From Fibrobacter sp. UWB5 (lineage in GTDB: Bacteria; Fibrobacterota; Fibrobacteria; Fibrobacterales; Fibrobacteraceae), in NCBI RefSeq assembly GCF_002210295.1, contig NZ_MWQH01000004.1:186001-250000 (forward strand): DNA of 64,000 nt, in the 5' to 3' direction. Made by a program: the position numbers and the translations under genes. Of the stretch, positions 16,409-25,483 are shown in pieces. The notes under the pieces were generated by a model, which saw nothing but the letters and a program-made list of their open reading frames with translations, ran no database searches and was not told the origin of the DNA. Position 1 is the stretch's first letter. Every line of letters begins with the position of its first letter.

Positions 16409-17029
16409 TTAAGCGAGGGAGTTGATAATCTTGAGGCCCTTTTCTTCCATTTCCTGGATGAGGCGTTCGGAGTTCATGTTGAGGAGGCCGACGATGACCA
16501 GAAGAGGCACAGCGGAGAGAAGGCCGAGGAGCGTAGTACCCATAGCGATAGCAATACCATCGGAAAGGGCCTTGGCACGTTCAGCAGCCGGCTTGTTAGC
16601 CACGGCATCGAAGGTGTAGATCAGACCGTAAATGGTGCCCATAAGTCCAAGCAACGTGGAGATGGAAGCCATAACCTGAATGATGCTGATATAACGAGTA
16701 AGACGAGGAGCTTCGGTCAGGAACACTGCGTCGCAAGCAGCGGACATGGTTTCGCGACCACCGTTACGGGCAGCAACGATTGCAGCCATCACGCGAGCGA
16801 TCGGGAGCTTGGTTGCGTTGGCATAGCTGAGAGCTTCATCATAGCGCTGAGCAGAGATGTGAGTGCCGAACTTGGCCAAGAAATCCTTACGGCCCTTAGC
16901 GCTCTTCACCATGATGTAAAGGAAGCGTTCAACAGAGAAGCCGAGGCCAATCATGAACACCACGAGGATGATCCACATGAACTGGTAACCATCAGATTCC
17001 GGGCTGAAGGATTGAAGCATTTTAGACAT
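16409..17029 (-). CDS. MotA/TolQ/ExbB-family proton channel protein
   Basis: A 206-residue protein with three membrane helices (about 15-35, 115-140, 158-182). The family signature is in ISTLLGLMGTIYGLIYTF and GIAIAMGTTLLGLLSAVP. It forms the stator pentamer that works with TolR-type subunits. The next gene downstream is the long TolR (38 bp). The gap to the upstream 1296-residue TPR gene is 187 bp, so an extra internal promoter is possible. Confidence 0.93.
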   Translation of the reverse strand: MSKMLQSFSPESDGYQFMWIILVVFMIGLGFSVERFLYIMVKSAKGRKDFLAKFGTHISAQRYDEALSYANATKLPIARVMAAIVAARNGGRETMSAACDAVFLTEAPRLTRYISIIQVMASISTLLGLMGTIYGLIYTFDAVANKPAAERAKALSDGIAIAMGTTLLGLLSAVPLLVIVGLLNMNSERLIQEMEEKGLKIINSLA

Positions 17030-17216
17030 TAGAGTACTCCTTGATTGAGTGTTTTGGTTTATTTTGAAAAATCTTTGTTCATATTTAATCTTTTTTAGGG
17101 CAAAATTGTGTAGTCGAGCCGGTAAAATCTTGTTTACTACTCAAAAAACGCCATTTTTACCCTTATAGAATAGGGGAACCCTATGAACTAGGTTCCCCGT
17201 AAAATTGTTTTTACCG

Positions 17217-20200
17217 CTATTTCTTCTTGCCTTTCTTCTTAGCGGCCTTCTTCTTAGCCTTCGGGGCAGGAGCCGGGGCGGCTTCCGGTTCAGCGGAGTC
17301 GTCGGCTTCATCCATAGAAGAGCCAGCAGAAGAGGACGTAGAGACGGCACCGCCAGCGAGCTGCTTCTGGAGGTCAGCAAGTTCAGCCTTCAGCTTTTCG
17401 TTTTCAGCCTTGGCGTCCTTGATGATTTCGCGGTAGGTCGTGATCTGTTCTTCCGGAGTCATGACTTCGGACTTAGCAATCTGTTCCAAGCGAGCCTTGG
17501 TCTTGAAGTAAGCCGGGTCAGAGAACAAGGTGGACGGGTCAAACTTTTCGATCTTGGTGTTCAAGGTCTCATTGTTTTCATCGAGGCTCTTGAGGAGTTC
17601 GAAGAGCTTTTCGGTCCACTGGTTTTCGATACCGTAGTGAGCAGCAGCCTTAATACCGGTTGCGCACTGCGGGATAGCGAGTTCCTTAGCACCGTTAGAA
17701 CGGTTGGTCAATTCTTCGCGGTAAGCTTCCAAGTCTTCGTGGACAGCTTCGATAGCGTCTTCCTTGGCCATGCCTTCGTATTCGACGTATTCCTTCACGA
17801 TAGAAGCGGAGTCCGGCAGCGGAGAGTTAGCGAATGCGTCAGCCACTTCGACGAACACAGCGCAACCCTGGTAGTACATTTCGATGTAGCCTTCTTCAGC
17901 TTCGATCACATCCTGGTTGTAGAAGCCCTGGTCGCGAGCGAGGTCGATGTTCTTCTGGAAGATCGGACGAGCCTGTTCATAGTAGCTCGGGAGCTGCTGC
18001 ACGATACCGATACGTTCAGCAAACTTTTCTTCTTCCTTCTTGCCGTTCAGTTCCTGTTCACGGATCTTGGCGGCCATGGTCACGAAGAGCATACCCATCT
18101 TGTTGGTGGCCTTGAAGGTCCAACGTTCAGATGCGTAGGTAGCAGACTTGGAGTACTGGCTCATAGCCTTCTGGAGGATGTCAACCAAGGTCTTGATGGT
18201 CTTGGCCTTTTCCTTTTCCTTGCCCTTCAGAACATACGGATCCATCTTGTGGTATTCGTATTCACCGAGGTAGAAGGCAGCTTCAGCCGGAACACCCGGG
18301 TCAGCATTCTTGATCTGAAGACCGTACTTGTCGTAGGCTTCGAGAGTCTTGCGGTAGTCTTCGACAGCCTTGTCTTCTTCCTTAAGTTCCATGTAGGCAC
18401 GGGCAGCACCGATGTAGGCAGCAATCAGCTTTTCCTTGTCATCGTTACCGTAAGCCTTGATGAAGTTGTGGTATTCCGTAGCAGCGATATCCCACTTCTT
18501 AGCGTTACCGTAAGCCATCGGGATAGAGAATGCAGCGTCGAGAGCGTAGGAGCTCTTCGGGTAGTCGCGGACGAGGTCCTTGTTACAACGGATTGCTTCG
18601 TCGGTCATCTTGGCTTCATCGTAGCTCAAGCAGGCGCTATAGAGATAGCCCGGAGTACGTTCATCCTTCGGATAACGCTTGTAAGCAAGTTCATAGGTCA
18701 CAGCAGCAGACTTCTTGTCGGCGATGGTGTCATAGACCTGGGCTGCAGAACCGATAGCCATGAAGGCCATGGAATCCTGCGGGAAGTTGTTCGTGATGAA
18801 CAAGTAGGTCTGAGCAGCTTCGCGGTATTCCTGTTCGTAGAAGTTCTTGTCGCTCTTCTTGGCGTTAGCAGCCTTCTTGTGAGCGTCACCCGCACGGACG
18901 ATACCCTTGATGGTGAGCGGAGACTTGGAGTACTGCTTGGGGAGGATCATGAAGGTTTCGGCAGCCTTGATGTACTGCTGATCCTTTTCATAGGCGGCAC
19001 CGGCTTCGAACACGGCCTTGTCAGCAATGTCGATGAGCGGGTAGCGCTTCACGAGAGCGAGGTAAGCTTCTGCACCCTTCTGGTACTGGCCCTGCTTAAC
19101 GGACTGTTCAGCCATCTGGAAGAGCACGTAGGCGATAGCCTTTTCGATTTCCTTGGCCATGGAGTCGTTACGAGTTTCCTTGACCTGGGTATACTGCTTG
19201 TACAGCCATTCGAATTCGGTGAGGGATTCGTCATACTGGCCAGATTCCAAGAGAGACTGGGCAAGCATACGGCTGATGAGCAAAATGTACTGATGCTTCG
19301 GGAAATCCTGCTTCAGCTTGCGGAGCACGCCCACAGCCACCTTGAACTGCTTGGCTTCGTAATGAACGATAGCGGCGTTGTATGCAAGTTCTGCAGCTTC
19401 CTTGTTCTGTCCGTACTTGGACATGTACCTATTAACTTGTTCGAAGTAAGCCTTGGTTTCTTCGGACTTATAAGCCTTGACAGCGTCATCGCCATACTTG
19501 GTCTTCTTGGCCTTTTCGCGAGACTGGTCCATCATGAGCACGGCGTTATATGCAGCTTCTTCCTTCTTCAGGAGAGCTTCGGAGCCCATCGGGCGACGGC
19601 CGTAACGAGTGGTATCAGTATCGACGATCCAGTTGAACATCTTGGCAGCGTTAGCAAACTGGCCCATTTCCTGGTACACGAGAGCGAGGTTGATGTGAAC
19701 CTTGTATTCGTCCCAGGTCGGTTCCTTGGCATAGCGCTTCAGGAATGCTTCGTAAGCCTTGATAGCTTCGGCATACTGCTTCTTACCGGCTTCAAGGTCA
19801 CCTTCCTTGGTGAGCTTGGCTGCGCGAGCGTGGTGATACTGCGGAATGTCGAGCATAGCGCCACGGATAGCGGTTTCAGCGTTCTTCACAGATTCCGGAT
19901 ACTTCTGGTTCTTCTTGTACCAAGAAGAGTTACGGTCATAACGCTTCACCACAGTGTAGCGGTGCTGTTGGGCTTCTTCGAACTTCTGCTGGATGATGAG
20001 GATTTCGATCATCGCAATGTCAGCCAGCGGAGCATCGATGTAGTCCGGGTTGATAGACATCAAGCGCTTGAAGGATTGCACGGCTTCTTCGTTACGGTCG
20101 TGGTCCTTGTTCTTCATACCGATACGATAGTACACAGAATCCTTGAACGGAACCTTCTTGTCCTTCAAGAATGCTTCAGCTTCGGCAACACCACCACCTT

Positions 20201-21107
20201 CGAGGTCGGAGAAGGAGGCTGCCATGAAGTCCATAGCTTCTGCGCGCAAGTCTGCAGGATATTTACCCTTGTCAGCACCGATGATGTATTCGTAGTACTT
20301 GACAGCAGCAGTTTCGTATTCAGCAATGTTGTAGTAAGATTCAGCCAAGTGGTACATGGCGAGTGCGGCTTCCTTACCCGTGAGGGATTCGAAACCGGTC
20401 ACCTTCTTGTACGCCTTGATAGCGTCGCGGAACTTACGGTTCATGAAGTGGTATTCCGCAATACGGAGCCAAGCCTTCGGAACGAGACCGTTGTCCGGGA
20501 AGTTTTCGACGAGGCGCATACGGAGCTTGTATGCCTTGTCGTCTTCACCGCTAGCTTCCTGCACGGCGGCAGCCTGGTAGATCACGGTCGGAGTCTTGTC
20601 TTCCTTCGGGTACTTGTCGATATATTCAAGGAAGTAACCGAGAGACTTCTGGTGGTCTGCCTTCGGGAGCTGGTCGATGTTGGCGCACTTTGCCGGCTTG
20701 TTGTCGCGGTCGGCGCACCATGCTACATCTTCTTCGTACTGGGCGTTCTTATCGAGGAAGTGCTTTTCTTCGAGCTGGAACTGGTAATGACCCAACTGCT
20801 GGAGAGCAGATGCGCAACGCTTGTTCTGCTTGCCCTTACAGTTATTTACCTGCTTTTCCCACTGACGAATGGCATCTTCCATGCCCTTTTCATCGAGGCC
20901 GCCGGAACGGCAAGCCTGTTCGGCCTGGTTCTTGAGAACCTTGTAGGAGCCTGCGCACTGGGTCTTTTCCGGGCCCTTCGGCATGGCCTTACACTTGGCC
21001 GCCAATTTCTTGGCTTCATTGACTTTGTCTTTACAAGGATCCGACGCTGCAAAGGAGGAGCCTACGAGCGAGCAGACGATTGCACCAACAAGCAAAAATT
21101 TTTTCAT
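17217..21107 (-). CDS. Giant periplasmic TPR protein
   Basis: A 1296-residue exported protein. It has a signal peptide (MKKFLLVGAIVCSLVGSSFA), then an almost continuous array of tetratricopeptide-like helical repeats from about 150 to 1000 (for example AAVKYYEYIIGADKGKYPAD and AIKAYEAFLKRYAKEP). A coiled coil follows near 1210-1245 (DAKAENEKLKAELADLQKQL), and the tail is Ala/Pro/Lys-rich and ends KKKAAKKKGKKK. It is probably a periplasmic scaffold linking inner- and outer-membrane parts of the TolQR/AgmX machine. Large TPR proteins accompany TolQR-type motors in the myxobacterial Agl-Glt gliding system, but no orthology is claimed. Strong codon bias suggests high expression. Confidence 0.85.
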   Translation of the reverse strand: MKKFLLVGAIVCSLVGSSFAASDPCKDKVNEAKKLAAKCKAMPKGPEKTQCAGSYKVLKNQAEQACRSGGLDEKGMEDAIRQWEKQVNNCKGKQNKRCASALQQLGHYQFQLEEKHFLDKNAQYEEDVAWCADRDNKPAKCANIDQLPKADHQKSLGYFLEYIDKYPKEDKTPTVIYQAAAVQEASGEDDKAYKLRMRLVENFPDNGLVPKAWLRIAEYHFMNRKFRDAIKAYKKVTGFESLTGKEAALAMYHLAESYYNIAEYETAAVKYYEYIIGADKGKYPADLRAEAMDFMAASFSDLEGGGVAEAEAFLKDKKVPFKDSVYYRIGMKNKDHDRNEEAVQSFKRLMSINPDYIDAPLADIAMIEILIIQQKFEEAQQHRYTVVKRYDRNSSWYKKNQKYPESVKNAETAIRGAMLDIPQYHHARAAKLTKEGDLEAGKKQYAEAIKAYEAFLKRYAKEPTWDEYKVHINLALVYQEMGQFANAAKMFNWIVDTDTTRYGRRPMGSEALLKKEEAAYNAVLMMDQSREKAKKTKYGDDAVKAYKSEETKAYFEQVNRYMSKYGQNKEAAELAYNAAIVHYEAKQFKVAVGVLRKLKQDFPKHQYILLISRMLAQSLLESGQYDESLTEFEWLYKQYTQVKETRNDSMAKEIEKAIAYVLFQMAEQSVKQGQYQKGAEAYLALVKRYPLIDIADKAVFEAGAAYEKDQQYIKAAETFMILPKQYSKSPLTIKGIVRAGDAHKKAANAKKSDKNFYEQEYREAAQTYLFITNNFPQDSMAFMAIGSAAQVYDTIADKKSAAVTYELAYKRYPKDERTPGYLYSACLSYDEAKMTDEAIRCNKDLVRDYPKSSYALDAAFSIPMAYGNAKKWDIAATEYHNFIKAYGNDDKEKLIAAYIGAARAYMELKEEDKAVEDYRKTLEAYDKYGLQIKNADPGVPAEAAFYLGEYEYHKMDPYVLKGKEKEKAKTIKTLVDILQKAMSQYSKSATYASERWTFKATNKMGMLFVTMAAKIREQELNGKKEEEKFAERIGIVQQLPSYYEQARPIFQKNIDLARDQGFYNQDVIEAEEGYIEMYYQGCAVFVEVADAFANSPLPDSASIVKEYVEYEGMAKEDAIEAVHEDLEAYREELTNRSNGAKELAIPQCATGIKAAAHYGIENQWTEKLFELLKSLDENNETLNTKIEKFDPSTLFSDPAYFKTKARLEQIAKSEVMTPEEQITTYREIIKDAKAENEKLKAELADLQKQLAGGAVSTSSSAGSSMDEADDSAEPEAAPAPAPKAKKKAAKKKGKKK

Positions 21108-21182
21108 TTTTCTCTTTCCACCTATTAAGATAAAAAAGGGGAAGACCTGGTTTTAAAAGCCAGGTCTAACTTTATTCTTTGT

Positions 21183-23432
21183 TTATTCCAATTCGTCTAA
21201 GTCGTCATCCAAGCTTTCAAGTTCCTGAGCGGCTTCGGAGCTAGCAGCGCCCTGACCCATCTTGGTCTTGACGGTTGCCAAGGTAAAGCCTGCGTCATCC
21301 AAAATACGCTTGCGGTTGGATTCGAATCGGTCACTCTGGATAGCCTTCTGAGTGAAGGCGGCGTAGTCTTCGATAGCGGCGTTAGCCTTGTCGAAGCTCG
21401 GCTGCAAGGCTTCGCGCTTGCTCTGCACACGCGGAGTCGGGAGCTGGCGAGCGAGGTCGAGAGCCTTCACCTGCACGGAGTCGAATTCGTCCTGCATGGC
21501 GTCGAAGGCCTGACGGGCACTGTCGCGAGCAGCGACGGTCACGACCGGCTGTTCGGTACGCTTTTCAGCCTGTTCCAGAGACTTGACAGCGTTGTTGTAG
21601 TCCTTCTTGATGAAGTAGCAGTAACCCTGAACGAGGTACGCTTCAGACACGAGGAAGGATTCAGGCATATTCTTAATAATCCACTGTGCCGGCTTGATAG
21701 CTTCATCAGGCTTGTTCACCTTGAGGAAGGACCAAGCGATACCGAGCATAGCTTCGTCGTACACCGGAGAACCGGGCTGGACCTGGCCATACATCTGGGC
21801 GGCAGCCGGAATGTCGGCCTTTTCGCCAGAGAAGTAGATGTGGCCGAGCTTCACCTTGGCAGCGTCCTGCAAGTCACGTTCGGACTGGTTGGACACTGGC
21901 TGTTCGGTAATGTCGCGGAAGCAGTTTTCAGCTTCGTCGAACTTGCCGAGACGGCTGTAAGCGATACCCATGGTATAGCGGGCGTAGAAATAGTTGGCGT
22001 TACCCGGAAGGATGGCGGCGAGCAGGTCGACAGATTCCTGGTAGAGGCCCTGTTCGAACTTGATCTGGCCGGCAACGTAGTCAGCGTCAGCCTTCACGTC
22101 GCTTTCACCGAACTTCTGAGCAATGTTCTGGTACTTGGCCATAGCGTCGATGTACTTGCCTTCCTTATAGTCGATGTTCATCAACTGGAAGTGGTACTTG
22201 GCGCGCTGGTCACTCTGCGGATAGCGCTTGATAGCGTCTTCGTACACAGACTTTGCAGCCTTGTGCATGCGGAGGTTTTCGAAAGACTTTGCCTTATAGA
22301 AGGCGGCCTGGTCCACAAGGTGGAATGCCGGGTACTTGGTCTGAACCTTACCGAAGGCGTATGCAGCTTCCAAGAACTGACGGTTCAAGTAGAGACGCAT
22401 AGCGGCGCGGTAGTCGTTTTCAGGTTCGATCTTCAAACGACGATAACGTTCTTCACCAATCTTTTCTTCACGAGTGTCACCGAAGCGGCTGGTGAGCTTG
22501 ACAGCCCAGATGAAGCCACGGTTCTTCTTGGCGTAAAGGTCATCGTGAGACATTTCGAGGTCGAGAGCGAGGTAACGGAAGATGCTCACGTCCTTGACGT
22601 TAACCGTAGCGCCGGCAACCGGGTAACCTTCCTTCGTGAAGCGGAGGCGGACACCAAGGTGCGGAGAGAGGTAGTAGGTCAAGGTGAAGCTCATTTCCGG
22701 ATTCAAACCGTCGCCACCTTCGGTGTCGGAATGGAACACGTCGATGAGAGAAAGTTCTGCCTTAGCTTCGATCACGCGGTTGAAACCACGCCAGAAGAGG
22801 GAGAAGTTCAAGTTGGACGGAATGTTGTAAGCGTCATCGCGGTCACCGCCGAAGAAGCCCGGAGCAACGAAGCCACCGTCATCTTCCATGCTAACGCCCG
22901 GCTGAGCGATGTTCTGGAGGGCAACGCCCACCAAGAGGTAACCGAACTTAGAAGAGTTGAGCGGGTTCCAGCTCAAGCCCACGTCGGAACCGACCGTCAC
23001 CTGCTTCACATCGTCGAACTGGTTGATGTAGAGCACGGACACGTCGATACCCAAGGCGATGCAATGCATGAGCCTGTAGGCATAACCGAGCAAGAAGGCG
23101 TATTCGCCGTAAGACTTACCACCGTCAATGGAAGCACCGTTTTCGAAGAACGAGAAACCGAGAGTGTGCTTGTAATCCATCGGGAAAGTCAAGCTAACGT
23201 ATTCCTGGCTAGCTTCACCACTAATAGAGCTAAAGAACGCGGCGCTGAATTCCAACTGGTCAGTTTCAGAAATTCCTGCGGGGTTCACATACATGGCAGT
23301 ATTGCCACCAAATTCTGCAAACCAGTCATTCTGCTGATACTTATGCGGAGAATAAGTGGCTTCTGCAAACAAGGAAGTGCTGGCTACCGTGAGTCCAAGG
23401 ACTGCTGTTTTAATAACACTAGTACGCATCAC
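21183..23432 (-). CDS. PorV/UPF0164-like outer-membrane barrel fused to TPR repeats
   Basis: A 749-residue exported protein. Residues 1-22 are a signal peptide. Residues about 25-330 are a PorV/UPF0164-like barrel that opens WFAEFGGNTAMYVNPAGISE, the N-terminal sequence pattern of that family. Residues about 340-700 are TPR-like repeats (AAMRLYLNRQFLEAAYAFGK and AVKSLEQAEKR regions). The last part is a helical, acidic tail (ESLDDDLDELE). It probably anchors the TPR scaffold to the outer membrane. AAAGGAG precedes the ATG. It starts 8 bp after the OmpA-like gene and is followed after 75 bp by the giant TPR gene. Confidence 0.85.
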   Translation of the reverse strand: MMRTSVIKTAVLGLTVASTSLFAEATYSPHKYQQNDWFAEFGGNTAMYVNPAGISETDQLEFSAAFFSSISGEASQEYVSLTFPMDYKHTLGFSFFENGASIDGGKSYGEYAFLLGYAYRLMHCIALGIDVSVLYINQFDDVKQVTVGSDVGLSWNPLNSSKFGYLLVGVALQNIAQPGVSMEDDGGFVAPGFFGGDRDDAYNIPSNLNFSLFWRGFNRVIEAKAELSLIDVFHSDTEGGDGLNPEMSFTLTYYLSPHLGVRLRFTKEGYPVAGATVNVKDVSIFRYLALDLEMSHDDLYAKKNRGFIWAVKLTSRFGDTREEKIGEERYRRLKIEPENDYRAAMRLYLNRQFLEAAYAFGKVQTKYPAFHLVDQAAFYKAKSFENLRMHKAAKSVYEDAIKRYPQSDQRAKYHFQLMNIDYKEGKYIDAMAKYQNIAQKFGESDVKADADYVAGQIKFEQGLYQESVDLLAAILPGNANYFYARYTMGIAYSRLGKFDEAENCFRDITEQPVSNQSERDLQDAAKVKLGHIYFSGEKADIPAAAQMYGQVQPGSPVYDEAMLGIAWSFLKVNKPDEAIKPAQWIIKNMPESFLVSEAYLVQGYCYFIKKDYNNAVKSLEQAEKRTEQPVVTVAARDSARQAFDAMQDEFDSVQVKALDLARQLPTPRVQSKREALQPSFDKANAAIEDYAAFTQKAIQSDRFESNRKRILDDAGFTLATVKTKMGQGAASSEAAQELESLDDDLDELE

Positions 23433-23440
23433 TTACTCCT

Positions 23441-24958
23441 TTACTTGATATCCGTACGGATAAACTCGATACGACGGTTCTGGGCACGACCTTCAGGGGT
23501 CTTGTTCGTGGCAACCGGTTCGGTGTCACCCTTACCGCTCGTAACGATGCGGCTTTCGTTGATGCCCTTTTCCACGAGGAAGTTCTTCACGGAAGCGGCG
23601 CGGTCTGCAGAGAGCTGCATGTTCGATTCTTTTCTACCGACGTTGTCAGTGTGACCGACAATTTCGAAGGTTGCTTCCTGGAAGGTTTCCATAATGTCTA
23701 CCACCTTCATGAGAGAGACGTAGGAATCCTGAGTAATCGTAGCCTTACCGGATTCGAAGTTCACGCCTTCCAACACGAAGACTTTCTTAGGCGGCTGCGG
23801 GACTTCGTCCGGGCAACCATCTTCATCCTTATAGCTGTTGAGAGTTTCTGCCTGTTCCGGGCAGAGGTCAACGCCCTTACAAATGTGAGCGAACGTTGCG
23901 AGCATACCCTTAGCTTCAACCCACGGGTCGCAGAGACCGTCGCGGTCGTTGTCGGCATCCGGGCAGCCATCGTCATCCTGGTAACCGTCGAAGTCTTCAG
24001 CTTCTTCGGGGCAGTTGTCGAGGCCGGTGCAGACGCTTGCGTACTTGTCGGAAACGCCTTCTTCGGAAACCCACGGATCGCAAAGGCCATCGCCATCGGT
24101 ATCCGGGTTACGGGTTTCTTCGACCACTTCTTCTTCCTTCACCAGTTCGGCGGCAGTCAGACCGATGTCTGCCTTGCCCTTACCGCGCTTGAGCATCGGC
24201 GAGGTGGACTGGCAGTAGAAGTTCGGCTGCGACAGCGAAGGATTGATGAACTTCGGGTCGAGCGAAACGTTCGTGCGGTTCACCTTGATGAACTGGTTGA
24301 ACGGATAGTAGTTCTTGTAGATGTTGTTGTATTCCACCTTGGTCTGGCCGGCAGCGGGGTCGGCGAACACACCGTAGTAGTGGTTTTCCATGAAGATGTT
24401 GTTGCGTGCGGTCACGTTGGTCGGTCCCTTCAATGCAAGGCCAGAGTAGCCGTTGCGGAGGACGACGTTGTGTTCGATAAAGGCGTCAAGGGACTTTGCA
24501 CCCCAGGCGAGAATACCGGACCAGCGGTTGCCGTACACCACGTTGTTGCGGAGATGCGGGAGCGAGATAAACGCACCGATACCGGTGGCGTGGTTATCAA
24601 GCACGTAGCAATGGTGAATGTAAGGGGCTGCGTTTTCGCAAAGGATACCTTCGAGACCGTTCTTCACAGTGAAGTGCGACATTTCGGCGCCCGAAGTACC
24701 CATGACGGTCGGACCTCTGCGGCCACCATCAATGATGGTAGTATGGGGATCCTCGCCCTTAAGAACAACACCCATGATCAAGGTGATGTTTTCGTTATAA
24801 GTTCCGCGTTTGACAAGGATGGTATCCCCGGCGTCCGCATTACCGAGTGCGTCTGCAATTTTCTGATAGTCGCCAGGAACATTGATATTCTTTGCCATGG
24901 CGGTTCCAGAAAGAAGCATCGCCCCGGCCGTGATTAAGACCAGTTTCTTTAGGGTCAT
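23441..24958 (-). CDS. Beta-helix / thrombospondin type 3 / OmpA-domain surface protein
   Basis: A 505-residue exported protein. A signal peptide (MTLKKLVLITAGAMLLSGTAMA) is followed by a right-handed parallel beta-helix (about 25-245, with NVPGDYQKIADALGNADAGD and repeated NN.. turns), two Asp-rich calcium-binding TSP3 stretches (about 285-375, DTDGDGLCDP, DNDRDGLCDP), and a C-terminal OmpA domain (about 395-505) with the peptidoglycan-binding blocks GHTDNVGRKESNMQLSADRA and GRAQNRRIEF. It should bind peptidoglycan while its beta-helix binds or processes a ligand, possibly a carbohydrate. It heads the envelope operon. The ATG at 24958 is preferred over a TTG at 24976, although the Shine-Dalgarno spacing is long (about 12). 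Confidence 0.88.
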   Translation of the reverse strand: MTLKKLVLITAGAMLLSGTAMAKNINVPGDYQKIADALGNADAGDTILVKRGTYNENITLIMGVVLKGEDPHTTIIDGGRRGPTVMGTSGAEMSHFTVKNGLEGILCENAAPYIHHCYVLDNHATGIGAFISLPHLRNNVVYGNRWSGILAWGAKSLDAFIEHNVVLRNGYSGLALKGPTNVTARNNIFMENHYYGVFADPAAGQTKVEYNNIYKNYYPFNQFIKVNRTNVSLDPKFINPSLSQPNFYCQSTSPMLKRGKGKADIGLTAAELVKEEEVVEETRNPDTDGDGLCDPWVSEEGVSDKYASVCTGLDNCPEEAEDFDGYQDDDGCPDADNDRDGLCDPWVEAKGMLATFAHICKGVDLCPEQAETLNSYKDEDGCPDEVPQPPKKVFVLEGVNFESGKATITQDSYVSLMKVVDIMETFQEATFEIVGHTDNVGRKESNMQLSADRAASVKNFLVEKGINESRIVTSGKGDTEPVATNKTPEGRAQNRRIEFIRTDIK

Positions 24959-25042
24959 ACTGCTACGTTTCTCCAATCATAGAACACTTTGAAATTAAAA
25001 CCTATACACCTGCCAAAACGGCAAATGCAAAATTCAAGTGGG

Positions 25043-25071
25043 AATATACCTCTAAAAACGGCATTAGTCAA
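25043..25071 (-). promoter_or_regulatory. Strong promoter of the TolQR/AgmX envelope operon
   Basis: Minus strand TTGACT (25066-25071), 17-nt spacer, TATATT (25043-25048). It lies 85 bp upstream of the OmpA-like gene and is the only near-consensus promoter seen ahead of the seven genes. Confidence 0.8.
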
Positions 25072-25153
25072 ACGCTTTTCGCAAAAAATGCCAAAATTAT
25101 TGAGAAAATGTCGAATAAATCGGTTCATCGAGGTATTATTAGCCCATTCGAGG

Positions 25154-25354
25154 TCAATCGGCGGATGCCGGTTCGGCCTTTTCCTCTTCCTTTTTCGCGC
25201 CTTGAATAGACACGCGAATTTCTTGGCAGGTCTTTTTGATGTCCTGCAGAACCTTGCGGGCACGGGTGCCAGCAGACTTGTTACCGCGCTCGAACTTTTC
25301 GTACTCGCGCTTGAAGTTCTCGACTTCCAGTTCAAGATCGTTCACTAAGCTCAT
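25154..25354 (-). CDS. Histone H1-like (Hc1-type) small basic protein
   Basis: A 66-residue protein. The core EKFERGNKSAGTRARKVLQD matches the NK.AGTRARK signature of bacterial histone H1-like proteins (as in Bacteroidetes and chlamydial Hc1), followed by DIKKTCQEIRVSIQ. The tail is short, KKEEEKAEPASAD, without the long Lys/Ala repeats of Hc1. Such proteins are thought to bind DNA or compact the nucleoid. The ATG at 25354 is set by GGAG 7 nt upstream; a longer frame exists but lacks support. It is probably monocistronic. Confidence 0.75.
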   Translation of the reverse strand: MSLVNDLELEVENFKREYEKFERGNKSAGTRARKVLQDIKKTCQEIRVSIQGAKKEEEKAEPASAD

Positions 25355-25438
25355 AAGCAAACTCCATATAAAGATATGCAGTATGGAAAATAAATTAAAG
25401 TTATTCCTAAAATTTAGCCGTTTTGTAAAAAAATGTTC

Positions 25439-25464
25439 AAAATAGGCCAAAAATCGCCTATTTT
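25439..25464 (-). terminator. Likely terminator after mqnD
   Basis: Minus-strand hairpin AAAATAGGC - 8-nt loop - GCCTATTTT, followed 5 nt later by a T run. It lies 20 bp beyond the mqnD stop. Confidence 0.6.
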
Positions 25465-25483
25465 GCCAAAATTTAACACGATT

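Noticed and set aside
17205-21128. Plus-strand open frame of about 1300 codons opposite the giant TPR gene
   Set aside because: The strand shows no signal peptide, domain or ribosome site, and the length follows from the strong codon bias of the TPR gene on the other strand.
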